Shown: piece by piece, positions 43,217 through 51,845 of the stretch
How the letters are laid out: each line of letters begins with the position of its first letter
Numbering within the stretch: the stretch's first letter is position 1
Source: CBDBIK01 sp965206145
GTDB lineage: Bacteria; Pseudomonadota; Alphaproteobacteria; TMED109
Reading direction: 5' to 3'
Length of the DNA stretch: 64,000 nt
NCBI GenBank assembly: GCA_965206145.1
Contig: CBDBIK010000005.1
Coordinates: 372,001-436,000, forward strand
Made by a program: the position numbers and the translations under genes
Notes under the pieces: generated by a model
Told to the model about the DNA's origin: nothing
The model's database searches: none
Seen by the model: only the letters and a program-made list of their open reading frames with translations

Positions 43217-43447
43217 TCCGGAGACCATGGGGGTCTCCGTTCCGTCCTCATTGATTATGACTGGTTCAGAATACGGAATGCCCTCGCGACGCTTCGCGTC
43301 CCGGAGGACGAGGAGAAGCGTCTGGCGGAGGGGCTCGTCGAGGATAGGTCCATAGGCCCTGGACAGTAGCCAGGGGAAGTCGCGCGGGTCGTGGGACGGA
43401 TCGAGCAGGTGGATTTCCATGGTGTCGTGGCTGAAGTCAACCGGCAT
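43199..43447 (-). CDS. Small hypothetical protein
   Basis: 82 residues (MPVDFSHDTMEIHLLDPSHD onward, ending VSGRDYLR). The start is ATG 43447, overlapping the end of the TIGR04282 gene by 11 bases, so it may be translationally coupled. The sequence is acidic, without signal or membrane segments, and I do not recognise it. An in-frame start at 43507 would overlap more. Confidence 0.45.
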   Translation of the reverse strand: MPVDFSHDTMEIHLLDPSHDPRDFPWLLSRAYGPILDEPLRQTLLLVLRDAKRREGIPYSEPVIINEDGTETPMVSGRDYLR

Positions 43448-44033
43448 CGGCTCGGCGAAACCGTCGCCATGCATTGGCATCGTCAACATCATCCAGAGAA
43501 TCGACAAGTCCTATCCGACGGCGGGAACCAATGGTGGCACACGAATCGGAAAGCGCATGCGGCCCGGACCAGCGCACCCCCGCAAGCGGCCGGACGAGCG
43601 GGCGACGGTTGGCAAAACCGACAAGCCAATAGCCACCGTCGGAAGATGGACCGAAAACAACGTCGTCGCGTCCGAGCACATGGAATGCCTTCGCCACGTG
43701 CGCAGGCCGGATACCGGGAATGTCGCTACCGACGATTATCACAGGCACCTGATACGTACCTGCCGCGCGGGCCATGCGAACACCGAGATCACCCCGGCCC
43801 TGAGGACGGACACTCACGTCCGAATGGTTACGCATGGAATGCGCGGCATGATCGGGGGTGACGGCAAGCACCACCTGCCAGCGAGAATCCCGCCCGAGAC
43901 GGCGAAGCAATGCACGGAGCTGCGTGCGATGAAAGCGGAGTGCCTCTGAACGGCCCACCTCGGCGGCAAGTCTCGTTTTGACCGCCCCCCAAGCCGGACG
44001 ACGGGCGAAGACGAGTAAGACCGGGCGGCTCAC
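43437..44033 (-). CDS. TIGR04282/DUF2064 glycosyltransferase-like protein
   Basis: A 198-residue GT-A-type enzyme. It has LLVFARRPAWGAVKTRLAAEVG, the acidic motif VIIVGSDIPGI, and FGPSSDGGYWLVGF. These 'rSAM/selenodomain-associated transferase 1' proteins occur beside transferase 2 proteins, encoded directly upstream here with a four-base overlap. Substrate unknown. Confidence 0.88.
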   Translation of the reverse strand: MSRPVLLVFARRPAWGAVKTRLAAEVGRSEALRFHRTQLRALLRRLGRDSRWQVVLAVTPDHAAHSMRNHSDVSVRPQGRGDLGVRMARAAGTYQVPVIIVGSDIPGIRPAHVAKAFHVLGRDDVVFGPSSDGGYWLVGFANRRPLVRPLAGVRWSGPHALSDSCATIGSRRRIGLVDSLDDVDDANAWRRFRRADAG

Positions 44034-44773
44034 TTGTTCCCGCCTCCCACGTACAATCGGGCGATGCGTTCAGGCCGGACGCCTACAAACCACAACCCGA
44101 GACAAAGAAGATTGCGAAAAGCCCTGCACCACCAGCCGTCCCGGCGATAGCGGGCCGCCGAAGTAATGATTGAATGCGCAAGCAGCTGAATTCGCCTTCG
44201 CCCGATGCGGCGCACAAGGTCCACATCCTCCATGAGGGGAAGGGGACGGAACCCGCCGACCGCACGATAGAATTCACGGGAAAGAAGAAGTCCCTGGTCG
44301 CCATAGGGAAGGCCGAGAAAACGGGAGCGCAGGTTGGCGAGCGCCGCCGTCCGTCTCGCCCCGGGAGAGTTCTCGTCGTACCGGAGACGGAAAGCTCCAG
44401 CGCGAAAACGATTCGCAGGATTCGCGATGAAGTCCGCAACTTCGGTTGACCAACCAGGGCAGGGCATCGAGTCTGCGTGCAAAACGAGAAGCCACTCACC
44501 ACTTGCGGCTTCACAGCCAACAGCGAGTTGGTTCCCTCTTCCGGGAGGGGAATCGACAACGCGCGCTGAGGCGGCACGAGCCACATTCCCGGATCCGTCC
44601 GAAGAGCCGCCGTCCACTACAATTACCCCGCTCACCCAAGGCGAGATTTCAGTGAGCAACCGGGCAAGCGGGGCGGCGGAATCAAGGACCGGAACGACAG
44701 CTGAAACCTCGGGAAGTCGAACCCGCTCCGGAATGTGTTCAGATATCGGAATATCTCTCAATGTTCTTGACAA
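44030..44773 (-). CDS. TIGR04283 family glycosyltransferase
   Basis: A 247-residue GT2 protein: EVSAVVPVLDSAAPLARLL, VIVVDGGSSDGS, LLVLHADSMPCPGW and PLMEDVDLVRRI. It is the 'transferase 2' partner of the preceding family. Together they form a two-gene operon, in places associated with radical SAM proteins; a radical SAM gene starts 29 bases away on the other strand. Confidence 0.9.
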   Translation of the reverse strand: MSRTLRDIPISEHIPERVRLPEVSAVVPVLDSAAPLARLLTEISPWVSGVIVVDGGSSDGSGNVARAASARVVDSPPGRGNQLAVGCEAASGEWLLVLHADSMPCPGWSTEVADFIANPANRFRAGAFRLRYDENSPGARRTAALANLRSRFLGLPYGDQGLLLSREFYRAVGGFRPLPLMEDVDLVRRIGRRRIQLLAHSIITSAARYRRDGWWCRAFRNLLCLGLWFVGVRPERIARLYVGGGNK

Positions 44774-44801
44774 ATTCTATTTTTCATCTCATACCTTTTG
44801 C

Positions 44802-46142
44802 ATGAACAAAACGAAAAAATGTGCCGCCCATTCCTCTACACGGCTTGATCCCGCACCCTGTGCCGTCAAAGGTCGCGGAGCTCTCAGCAATCGAAGCGGG
44901 AGGTTCGAGCGTTTCACATACAAGCCCATCTACGAGGACCTGGCTAAAATCGAAGAAAAACCGAAGGTTCCCACAATCGTAAAACCGGATGCAACCCGCA
45001 CTGCGCTCGCCCGGAACCAGTCGCCAGATATTCCCTTTGACCGCTCCCTCAACCCCTACCGGGGATGCGAGCACGGATGCATCTATTGCTTCGCACGACC
45101 GACCCATGCCTACCTCGGGCTTTCTCCAGGGCAGGATTTCGAGACGAAGATATTTTCCAAGGACAACATCGCCGAGCGCCTGGGTGAGGAATTTGCACGG
45201 CCGGGCTACCGCTGCGCGCCGATCGCCCTCGGTGCCGTCACGGATCCCTACCAGCCCGTGGAAAAGGAACGCCGCGTCACACGGAGCATCCTGGAACGTC
45301 TTTCCGCACATTGCCACCCGGTGAGCATCGTCACCAAGTCCTCGCTTGTCCTGCGGGATCTCGACATCCTCTCCAACATGGCACACCGCAATCTGGCCTC
45401 CGTGACCGTCTCGGTAACCACCCTCGATCACCGGCTCGCAAACCGCATGGAGCCTCGCGCTTCGACCCCTCTCAAGCGACTTGAAACGGTAGCCACACTC
45501 CGGGAAGCAGGCGTGCCTGTCTCGGTAATGGTCGCTCCGATCATCCCTGGCCTTACCGACTGCGAGATCGAGAGAATCGTGGAGGCTGCTACCGAGGCGA
45601 AAGCGCTCTCCGCCGCTTACGTCCTGCTCCGACTTCCTGGCGAAGTGGCAGAACTCTTCCAGGAATGGCTGCATGCACACGTGCCCGATTCCGCTCGGCG
45701 CATCCTCGCACTCGTCCGAGATACCCGTGATGGTGCCCTTTACCGTTCCGAGTTCGGAATCCGTCGTCGCGGCACCGGTCCGTATGCGGAAATGATCCGC
45801 ACCCGTTTCTATTCGGCCATACGTCGTCACGGACTCAGTTCCTCAATGCCGCCGCTCGACTGCATATCGTTCCGTCCCTCCATTCAACAGATGGATCTTT
45901 TCGACAGGAGTTCTGCGAATCACCTGACGAACCACAAGTCAGCGGCGAGGCCGACAAAGAACATGAGCGCTGCTGGATGGCCGACCCGAAACCCTCGCAG
46001 ACAAGATGCCGGATCATCGAGATCAACTTTTGCGAGAGAAAACGCTAGAAAGCCCGCAAATCCTGCGAGACCCATCCAGGCAACCCATCCACTTGAAACT
46101 GAGAGAAGCGAAAGACCGAGCAAAACCAGACTGAGGCTGTAG
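44802..46142 (+). CDS. PA0069-family radical SAM protein
   Basis: A radical SAM enzyme of unknown reaction. The cluster motif CEHGCIYCFARPTHAYLG carries the three ligand cysteines near residues 92-99; VTDPYQPVEKERRVTR and APIIPGLTDCEIERI follow. Start ATG 44802 was chosen; longer frames upstream are antisense to the glycosyltransferase. Related proteins end at a QMDLF-like motif, reached here at 45902. The frame then runs on about 80 codons through antisense sequence of ubiA, giving a probably non-native tail. Confidence 0.88.
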   Translation: MNKTKKCAAHSSTRLDPAPCAVKGRGALSNRSGRFERFTYKPIYEDLAKIEEKPKVPTIVKPDATRTALARNQSPDIPFDRSLNPYRGCEHGCIYCFARPTHAYLGLSPGQDFETKIFSKDNIAERLGEEFARPGYRCAPIALGAVTDPYQPVEKERRVTRSILERLSAHCHPVSIVTKSSLVLRDLDILSNMAHRNLASVTVSVTTLDHRLANRMEPRASTPLKRLETVATLREAGVPVSVMVAPIIPGLTDCEIERIVEAATEAKALSAAYVLLRLPGEVAELFQEWLHAHVPDSARRILALVRDTRDGALYRSEFGIRRRGTGPYAEMIRTRFYSAIRRHGLSSSMPPLDCISFRPSIQQMDLFDRSSANHLTNHKSAARPTKNMSAAGWPTRNPRRQDAGSSRSTFARENARKPANPARPIQATHPLETERSERPSKTRLRL

Positions 46143-46804
46143 CACAGGGCAACGAATGGGATTCCACGATGTCCCAGTACGACGGCCGAAGAGCGAATGC
46201 CGACGGCCACGTCGCCCTTGCGATCCTGATAGGCATAAAGCGTATCGTAGCCAACGGTCCAGGCGATCCCGGCGGCATATAGAAGCAAGGAAGGCGTCGC
46301 GAACGGTACCCCTTCCGCAGCCACCCAACCCGCCAATGCTCCCCAGCTGAAAGCAACGCCGAGCCATATCTGTGGCCACCACGTAAATCGCTTCGCGAAG
46401 GGATAGACAGCTACAAACGGAACAGACAAAAATAGAACTAGCACCGCTGGCAAGGGAAGTAAGAAGAGAATTCCAGCACAAACGAGGAAGTGCACGACGA
46501 TGTAAACGATGGCCGTCCGTGTGCCAAGCCTTCCCGCAGCGAGCGGCCGGTCTTTTGTTCGGGCCACCTTGCGGTCGACTTTGCGATCCACAAGATCGTT
46601 CCATGCGCATCCGCCAGCTCGGGCGGCACTTGCACCAATAAGGAACAACACGAGCAAGATCAGCAAGCTTCGCCCGTCCGGCTGGGCAAGCGCTATGCTC
46701 CACCAGCACGGCCACATCAGAAGCCAGATGCCGATGGGGCGGTCGTAGCGCCCAAGCGAGACGAGATCCCTGAACGCTACTCGTGCGCTCCATCCATCCG
46801 TCAT
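45920..46804 (-). CDS. ubiA: 4-hydroxybenzoate polyprenyltransferase
   Basis: A 294-residue integral membrane prenyltransferase of ubiquinone synthesis. The two Asp-rich motifs are NDLVDRKVDRKVARTKDRPL and YDTLYAYQDRKGDVAVG. About eight hydrophobic segments are visible. The start is ATG 46804 (MTDGWSARVAFRDL); the frame extends upstream but into rsmE antisense. Its ATG and that of the divergent rsmE share two bases in CATG. The 3' end is overlapped by the radical SAM frame. Confidence 0.93.
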   Translation of the reverse strand: MTDGWSARVAFRDLVSLGRYDRPIGIWLLMWPCWWSIALAQPDGRSLLILLVLFLIGASAARAGGCAWNDLVDRKVDRKVARTKDRPLAAGRLGTRTAIVYIVVHFLVCAGILFLLPLPAVLVLFLSVPFVAVYPFAKRFTWWPQIWLGVAFSWGALAGWVAAEGVPFATPSLLLYAAGIAWTVGYDTLYAYQDRKGDVAVGIRSSAVVLGHRGIPFVALCYSLSLVLLGLSLLSVSSGWVAWMGLAGFAGFLAFSLAKVDLDDPASCLRGFRVGHPAALMFFVGLAADLWFVR

Positions 46805-47456
46805 GAGCGTGAGGGGTAAGGCCAGATTCCGGCCTGCGCAAGTGCATTCTGCCCCGCAAGGGTCACACGAACCAAAGGAACCCCCTATCGCCAATCCAGA
46901 CAAACCACCAAGCTGGGACAACAACGAACTGCGAGGACCGTGGCTCTTGTTCGCACCATCTGGATCCGCATGCACTGTCGTTGCGATGGCCACCGAATTT
47001 GGATGCGAACGAATCGTTCCCGTCATCACCGCCCGCGGGGAAAATCATCTCCCACCCAGTGCGCACGCCGAGGCAACAACAGCAGCCAAGCGAAGTGGAC
47101 GATCGGGACCTCCCCGGATCGACCTCCCCTTACGCCTGATAGATGCGGTAGAAAAAACACTCGATGCGGGCCGAAGCATCTTCTTCTGCGATGAACGTGG
47201 AGATGGCGAACCGCTCGCCGAGACGTGCGCCAAGGAAGGTACTGACCGAGCGGCATTGCTCGTTGGCCCGCGTGATGGTTTTGCGCCCAAGGAGCACAAC
47301 GCATTGCGAGTGCCGGGGGTCGTGTCGGTGAGCCTTGGAACGAGGCTTCTCAGCCCTGAAGCGTCGGCGGTTGCGGGATGCGCGTTTCTCCACTTGGGTG
47401 GTGTTTTGGACTTTTCGCGCCGCGTCAGCGAGCTTGGACATGATGCGCCGGTATAG
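46803..47456 (+). CDS. rsmE: 16S rRNA (uracil1498-N3)-methyltransferase, shortened
   Basis: A 217-residue RsmE-like SPOUT methyltransferase. The knot region is clear: LLVGPRDGFAPKEHNALRVPGVVSVSLG, then TRLLSPEASAVAG, and ATEFGCERIVPVIT earlier. The N-terminal PUA domain is missing; the first 40 residues are unrelated (proline- and charge-rich). Usual length is about 240-250. The start at ATG 46803 shares CATG with the ubiA start, so the true start may lie downstream. Confidence 0.75.
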   Translation: MSVRGKARFRPAQVHSAPQGSHEPKEPPIANPDKPPSWDNNELRGPWLLFAPSGSACTVVAMATEFGCERIVPVITARGENHLPPSAHAEATTAAKRSGRSGPPRIDLPLRLIDAVEKTLDAGRSIFFCDERGDGEPLAETCAKEGTDRAALLVGPRDGFAPKEHNALRVPGVVSVSLGTRLLSPEASAVAGCAFLHLGGVLDFSRRVSELGHDAPV

Positions 47457-47489
47457 TTCGATCCTTACATCTCTCCCGGCAGGATCTCG

Positions 47490-48854
47490 ATGAACGAAGT
47501 CTCCGTTCCTGATCATGCCATCACGGACGCACGAGATCTCGTCGCCTGGCTGGAGGAGGGGTGCAAGCCACCCGATCTCTGGCGTATCGGGACCGAGCAC
47601 GAAAAATTCCTCTTCGGGGGAGATCCGCTTGTGCGCGTCGGCTACGAGGGCAAAGCGGGCATCCGAGCGATTCTCGAAACCCTGGCACAACGCGGCAACT
47701 GGGATTTCATCAAGGAAGAGGGGAAACCGGTAGGCCTCAGGAGCGGCCAGAAGAACATCACCCTTGAGCCAGGGGGACAGATAGAACTTTCAGGAGCGCC
47801 AGTCGAGACGTTGCACCAAACCTGCAAAGAAATTAACGATCATCTGGACAAGAGCCGGGCCGTAGGCGAGGAACTGAACGTGCGTTTCATCGGCGTGGGT
47901 GGCGATCCCATCACCCATCTCGATTCCGTTCCCTTCATGCCGAAGGGACGCTACCAGATCATGCGTGCCTACATGCCCAAGCGCGGTTCATTGGGGCACG
48001 AAATGATGACCAACACCTGCACGGTGCAAGTGAATCTCGACTTCTCTGACGAGCGCGACATGGTGCGCAAATTTCGTACAGCCCTCTCTTTGCAGCCTGT
48101 GGCAGCGGCAATGTTCGCAAATTCTCCGTTCCGCGAGGGCAAGAACACCGGCTTCCTGAGCTGGAGAAACCACATCTGGTCGGACACCGACCCAGACCGG
48201 TGTGGCGCGCCTGAATTCATCTTCGAAGACGGCATGGGTTTCGAGCGCTACGCACAATATGCCCTCGATGTACCGATGTACTTCCTGCTTCGTGACGGAA
48301 AGTACCTCGACGTTTCCGGGCAGTCTTTTCGACAGTTTCTGGGTGGTCACCTCAAGGCCCTGCCGGGGGAACACCCGACACTGGCAGACTGGGAAAATCA
48401 TCTCACAACGATCTTCACCGAAGTCCGCCTTAAGCACTTCCTGGAGATGCGGAGTGCCGATGCAGGGCAATGGCAGCGGCTATGTGCGCTTCCCGCCCTG
48501 TGGACCGGTGTCATGTACGATCCAACCGCTCTCGGTGAAGCTGAATCGCTCGTGGCGGGATGGAGTTCGGAGGACCGATTCGGCCTCTTCCAGGACGTCC
48601 CGCGTCTGGGTTTTCAGGCTGAGATTCAGGGACGAAAGGTGCTGAATCTCGCCCGAGATCTTCTCCGCATTGCTCAAGGCGGGCTCACCCGACGGCGCAA
48701 GTTCGACGGCAGTGGATCAGATGAAAGCGGATTTCTCGACGAACTCTGGGGTATCGTCGATCGGGGGAAATCGCCCGCCGAAGAAATGTTGGAAGCGTGG
48801 GGAACGCGCTGGCACAAGCTGGTTGAGCCAATCCTCGTCGAATCGGCCCATTAA
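47490..48854 (+). CDS. gshA: Glutamate-cysteine ligase (plant/alphaproteobacterial type)
   Basis: A 454-residue first enzyme of glutathione synthesis. IGTEHEKFLFGG, GQIELSGAPVETLHQT, MMTNTCTVQVNLDFSDE and the conserved SWRNHIWSDTDPDRCG are present, typical of the plant-like GCL group common in alphaproteobacteria. The start ATG 47490 follows GGCAGGATCTC. It is convergent with tldD. Confidence 0.93.
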   Translation: MNEVSVPDHAITDARDLVAWLEEGCKPPDLWRIGTEHEKFLFGGDPLVRVGYEGKAGIRAILETLAQRGNWDFIKEEGKPVGLRSGQKNITLEPGGQIELSGAPVETLHQTCKEINDHLDKSRAVGEELNVRFIGVGGDPITHLDSVPFMPKGRYQIMRAYMPKRGSLGHEMMTNTCTVQVNLDFSDERDMVRKFRTALSLQPVAAAMFANSPFREGKNTGFLSWRNHIWSDTDPDRCGAPEFIFEDGMGFERYAQYALDVPMYFLLRDGKYLDVSGQSFRQFLGGHLKALPGEHPTLADWENHLTTIFTEVRLKHFLEMRSADAGQWQRLCALPALWTGVMYDPTALGEAESLVAGWSSEDRFGLFQDVPRLGFQAEIQGRKVLNLARDLLRIAQGGLTRRRKFDGSGSDESGFLDELWGIVDRGKSPAEEMLEAWGTRWHKLVEPILVESAH

Positions 48855-48868
48855 CCGCAAGACCACGT

Positions 48869-50305
48869 TTAGGCGTCGGTGCCGCCTACCGTCAGCCCTT
48901 TTACAAGCAAAGTCGGTTGGCCCACTCCTACAGGAACGAGCTGGCCTTCCTTGCCGCAGGTGCCAATCCCTGGATCAAGCTTGAGGTCATTGCCGACCAG
49001 TACAGCTTTTTTCAGAACCTCGAAACCGGAACCGATGAGAGTTGCGCCCTTGACCGGATCGGTGATCCTTCCATCCTCAATCCGATAGGCTTCGCTCGCC
49101 GAAAAGACGAACTTTCCGTTCGTGATATCGACCTGGCCACCGGCAAAGCTCTTCGCGTATATCCCCTGTTTTACTGAGCGGATGATCTCTTCAGGATCGC
49201 TCTTGCCGGCCAGCATGATCGTGTTCCGCATTCTCGGCATCGGCTGGTGAGCGTAAGACTGTCTTCGGCCATTCCCAGTCGATACCGTGCCCATGAGTCT
49301 CGCGTTTTGACGATCCTGCATGTAGCCGACGAGCTTTCCGTTCTCAATCAAAGTTGTGCACTGCGTGGGTGTTCCCTCGTCGTCAACGGTGAGCGAGCCG
49401 CGTCGGTTCTCTAGCGTGCCGTCATCCACGACGGTGATCTCTTCGTTTGCTATCTGCTCACCCATGAGGGAGCTGAAAACGCTTGTACGCTTGCGGTTGA
49501 AATCTCCTTCGAGCCCGTGGCCGATGGCTTCGTGTAAGAGGATACCGGGCCAACCAGGCCCAAGCACCACGTCAGTCTCACCAGCAGGGGCGGCACGTGC
49601 ATCGAGCAGGACGAGCGCCTGGCGAAGTGCCTCGCCCACATGGCCTTTCCAGACCTCACGGTCGAGCAAGGTGCCGAAGTCGTACCGACCGCCGGAACCG
49701 TAGGAACCACTTTCCATGCTCTCGCCGTTACCCACCACCACGTTGACGTTGAGACGTACCAGCGGCCTCACATCTCCTGTCACCGCACCGTCGGGGCGGA
49801 GGATGCCAACCGACTGTCGGGAGCCTGCTAGCGTCGCCGTGACCTGACGGACACGGGGATCAAGCCCGCGCGTATACACATCAAGCTCTGAGAGCATCTC
49901 CACCTTTCGGGCAAAGGGGATCGAGCTGACAGGATTGTCGGGTTCGTAATAGGCCTCGTTGGGGATGGCCGGGGGTTCCGCAAGCGACCCGCCGTGCCCG
50001 TGCGAGACTTCCCGAATCGATTCGGTAGCACGCCGGAGCGCCGCCTCGCTGATTTCGGAGGCGTGCGCGTATCCCGTCCGCTCTCCGACCACCGCCCGCA
50101 ATCCGAACCCCCTGTCGTGGCTGAACGCCGATGAGCGAATTTGCCCATCGTCGAGGGTGATGCTCTCCGAACGCGTGTCCTCAACAAACAGCTCTCCGTC
50201 GTCGGCGCCAGCGAGGGCTCCCTTGATGACTTCAAGCGCACGGACGCGATCAAGCCCGTCGCCTGCAGCGAGCAATTCATCAAGCGTGTGGATGTTGTCG
50301 CTCAT
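48869..50305 (-). CDS. tldD: Metalloprotease subunit TldD
   Basis: A 478-residue subunit of the TldD/TldE protease, which degrades unfolded peptides and processes some modified peptides. The zinc motif HEAIGHGLEGD fits HExxxH. RSSAFSHDRGFGLRAVVGERTGYA and MPRMRNTIMLAG are conserved. The partner TldE (PmbA) is not in the window. The start ATG 50305 lies 66 bases from the GST gene's end. Confidence 0.94.
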   Translation of the reverse strand: MSDNIHTLDELLAAGDGLDRVRALEVIKGALAGADDGELFVEDTRSESITLDDGQIRSSAFSHDRGFGLRAVVGERTGYAHASEISEAALRRATESIREVSHGHGGSLAEPPAIPNEAYYEPDNPVSSIPFARKVEMLSELDVYTRGLDPRVRQVTATLAGSRQSVGILRPDGAVTGDVRPLVRLNVNVVVGNGESMESGSYGSGGRYDFGTLLDREVWKGHVGEALRQALVLLDARAAPAGETDVVLGPGWPGILLHEAIGHGLEGDFNRKRTSVFSSLMGEQIANEEITVVDDGTLENRRGSLTVDDEGTPTQCTTLIENGKLVGYMQDRQNARLMGTVSTGNGRRQSYAHQPMPRMRNTIMLAGKSDPEEIIRSVKQGIYAKSFAGGQVDITNGKFVFSASEAYRIEDGRITDPVKGATLIGSGFEVLKKAVLVGNDLKLDPGIGTCGKEGQLVPVGVGQPTLLVKGLTVGGTDA

Positions 50306-50370
50306 GGACCGGACTCCCTCTTCAGCTTATTCAGCATATGGCACACAGAAAATACTGTTGCCAGTGTCAA

Positions 50371-51003
50371 TCAGACCTGACCTGCCGGGCGATTCGATAT
50401 TTCCTCGCGCCAGCGGGCGATGTTCTTATGGAATTCTTCAGGCTCCGTTTTTATCACCTTCGAGAAATCCACCGCCATGTAGGCTGTAATGTCCGCCATC
50501 GAGAAAAAATCGCCCGCGACCCAGTGGCTCTCCCCAAGCCGCGCATCCAAATCCTCGAACCAGTGCTTCACTCGGTAAAGACCCCGATCGATCAAAGCAG
50601 GAATCTGATGCACTTCATAGGGGAGAGGAATGGCACGCTTTTCGAAACGCTCCGCCTTATTCCGGAGTGCCTCGGCGATGGCCTGCATACCCTCAATTTC
50701 GACACGCCGAAGCCAATTCTCAACCAGCCCTTGCTCAAGAGGCGTACTTCCAAACATCCGTGGATCGGGCTGCTGCGCCTCAAAATAACGGCAAATCGCA
50801 ACGCTTTCGGTAAGGCGGGTGCCGTCGTCAAGTTGAAGGACGGGAACTGTTCCGAGAGGATTAACCTTCAGAAACGACTCCTCAAGGTTCTTTAATTCCC
50901 GGATCTGAACCTCGACCTGATTCTCGATCTCGATCTCCTTCTCGGCAAGGAACATATGAAGTCGACGTGGATTGGGCGCTGGCGGGAAAGTGTACAGCTT
51001 CAT
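50371..51003 (-). CDS. Glutathione S-transferase family protein
   Basis: A 210-residue GST. The thioredoxin-like N-terminus is LYTFPPAPNPRRLHMFLAEKEIEIE with VPVLQLDDGTRLTESVAICRYFE (glutathione site), and the C-terminal helical domain has WVAGDFFSMADITAYMAVDFSK. The substrate is unknown. It lies upstream of tldD on the same strand. Confidence 0.92.
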   Translation of the reverse strand: MKLYTFPPAPNPRRLHMFLAEKEIEIENQVEVQIRELKNLEESFLKVNPLGTVPVLQLDDGTRLTESVAICRYFEAQQPDPRMFGSTPLEQGLVENWLRRVEIEGMQAIAEALRNKAERFEKRAIPLPYEVHQIPALIDRGLYRVKHWFEDLDARLGESHWVAGDFFSMADITAYMAVDFSKVIKTEPEEFHKNIARWREEISNRPAGQV

Positions 51004-51114
51004 TTGGGTGTCCTAGGATCGGCGGAGCCGAATGTAGCAGGAAAAGGGGCAACCCTGTCGGCCTCGCCCGGGAGATCGACGGGCAGAAAAAATTCCTTTC
51101 GTTCTGGAGGGCTA

Positions 51115-51130
51115 CGCTTTTAAAAAAGCG
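51115..51130 (+). repeat. Direct repeat at left end of the second element
   Basis: CGCTTTTAAAAAAGCG, identical to 53708-53723. It is consistent with an 8-bp target duplication (51119-51126) plus the first bases of the inverted end. Confidence 0.75.
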
Positions 51131-51190
51131 CTATTATACAACGCGACCCACGCTACCGCGCGGAGCGCGGGCCGCACGAAAAACCTCGGA

Positions 51191-51337
51191 TCAATCGTCA
51201 GGGGTTTCTTTCTTCTCAGGTTTCGGCTTCACGATCCATTTCAGGATGCGGTCGAGCGGATCGTCTGATTCATCGATGCCCAGTTCGCGGGCGGTCTCGA
51301 TGAACTTTTTACTCTGCGTCTTCTGCTTTGGCTTCGC
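51191..51337 (-). CDS. Small hypothetical protein of the second element
   Basis: A 48-residue lysine-rich protein (MAKPKQKTQSKKFIETAREL onward, DDPLDRILKWIVKPKPEKK at the end). The start is ATG 51337, inside the end of the PIN gene (27-base overlap); an ATG at 51391 would overlap more. Unknown function; its position behind a PIN gene in the same unit suggests cargo of the element. Confidence 0.55.
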   Translation of the reverse strand, partial: AKPKQKTQSKKFIETARELGIDESDDPLDRILKWIVKPKPEKKETPDD

Positions 51338-51845
51338 CATCGGTCTCAAACATCTCTGTTTGCGGGGGTTCTGGCCGCATTGGAGGCTCACAGATCGTCA
51401 ATTTAACTCGGTCAATTCGCTCTAGCTGCCCATCAAGGCCGAGCAAATCCTCACGGTCAAACGTGTGCAGTTGATCGAGATTGTTTAGCAGGCACGTCGC
51501 AACGTGAATTGCATCCTGCGGCTTTCCAATCACTGGAAATTTTCTAAGCAGTCGGCGGGCGACCTTGCCAACATCGACATCCACCGAAACCTTTTTGATG
51601 AACTCTTGCTCAATCAAATCCTCGAAGTAGGTATCACGCTCTTCCGCCAGACCTACGTTCTGATCGTTGCACTTCCGCCTGAACACCTCGGCCAAGCAGA
51701 ACGATGAAGTCCAAATCTCACAGTTTCCGGCTTCGGCTTCCTTAAGAACGCATTCACATGTCTATCCGTGCTGGGACTGCCGTTCGGCAATCAGCGTTAT
51801 CCAGATACACGCATCCCAGTAATACCTTGGCTTGCCGCTAGCCAA
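51309..51845 (-). pseudogene. PIN-domain (VapC-like) ribonuclease toxin with internal stop
   Basis: The PIN fold is recognisable: YYWDACIWITLIAER at the N-terminus with the first catalytic Asp, and KPQDAIHVATCLLNNLDQLHTFD near the C-terminus with the later acidic residues. Both halves are in one frame, separated by a TAG at 51762-51764 after QSQHG. The start is probably TTG 51845, overlapping the upstream gene's stop. With the stop only 27 codons are made from the start, so the toxin should be inactive unless suppressed. Confidence 0.8.

Noticed and set aside
44784..45830. 348-codon minus-strand frame under the radical SAM gene
   Set aside because: The plus strand has a clear radical SAM CxxxCxxC motif; the antisense frame has no recognisable domain.
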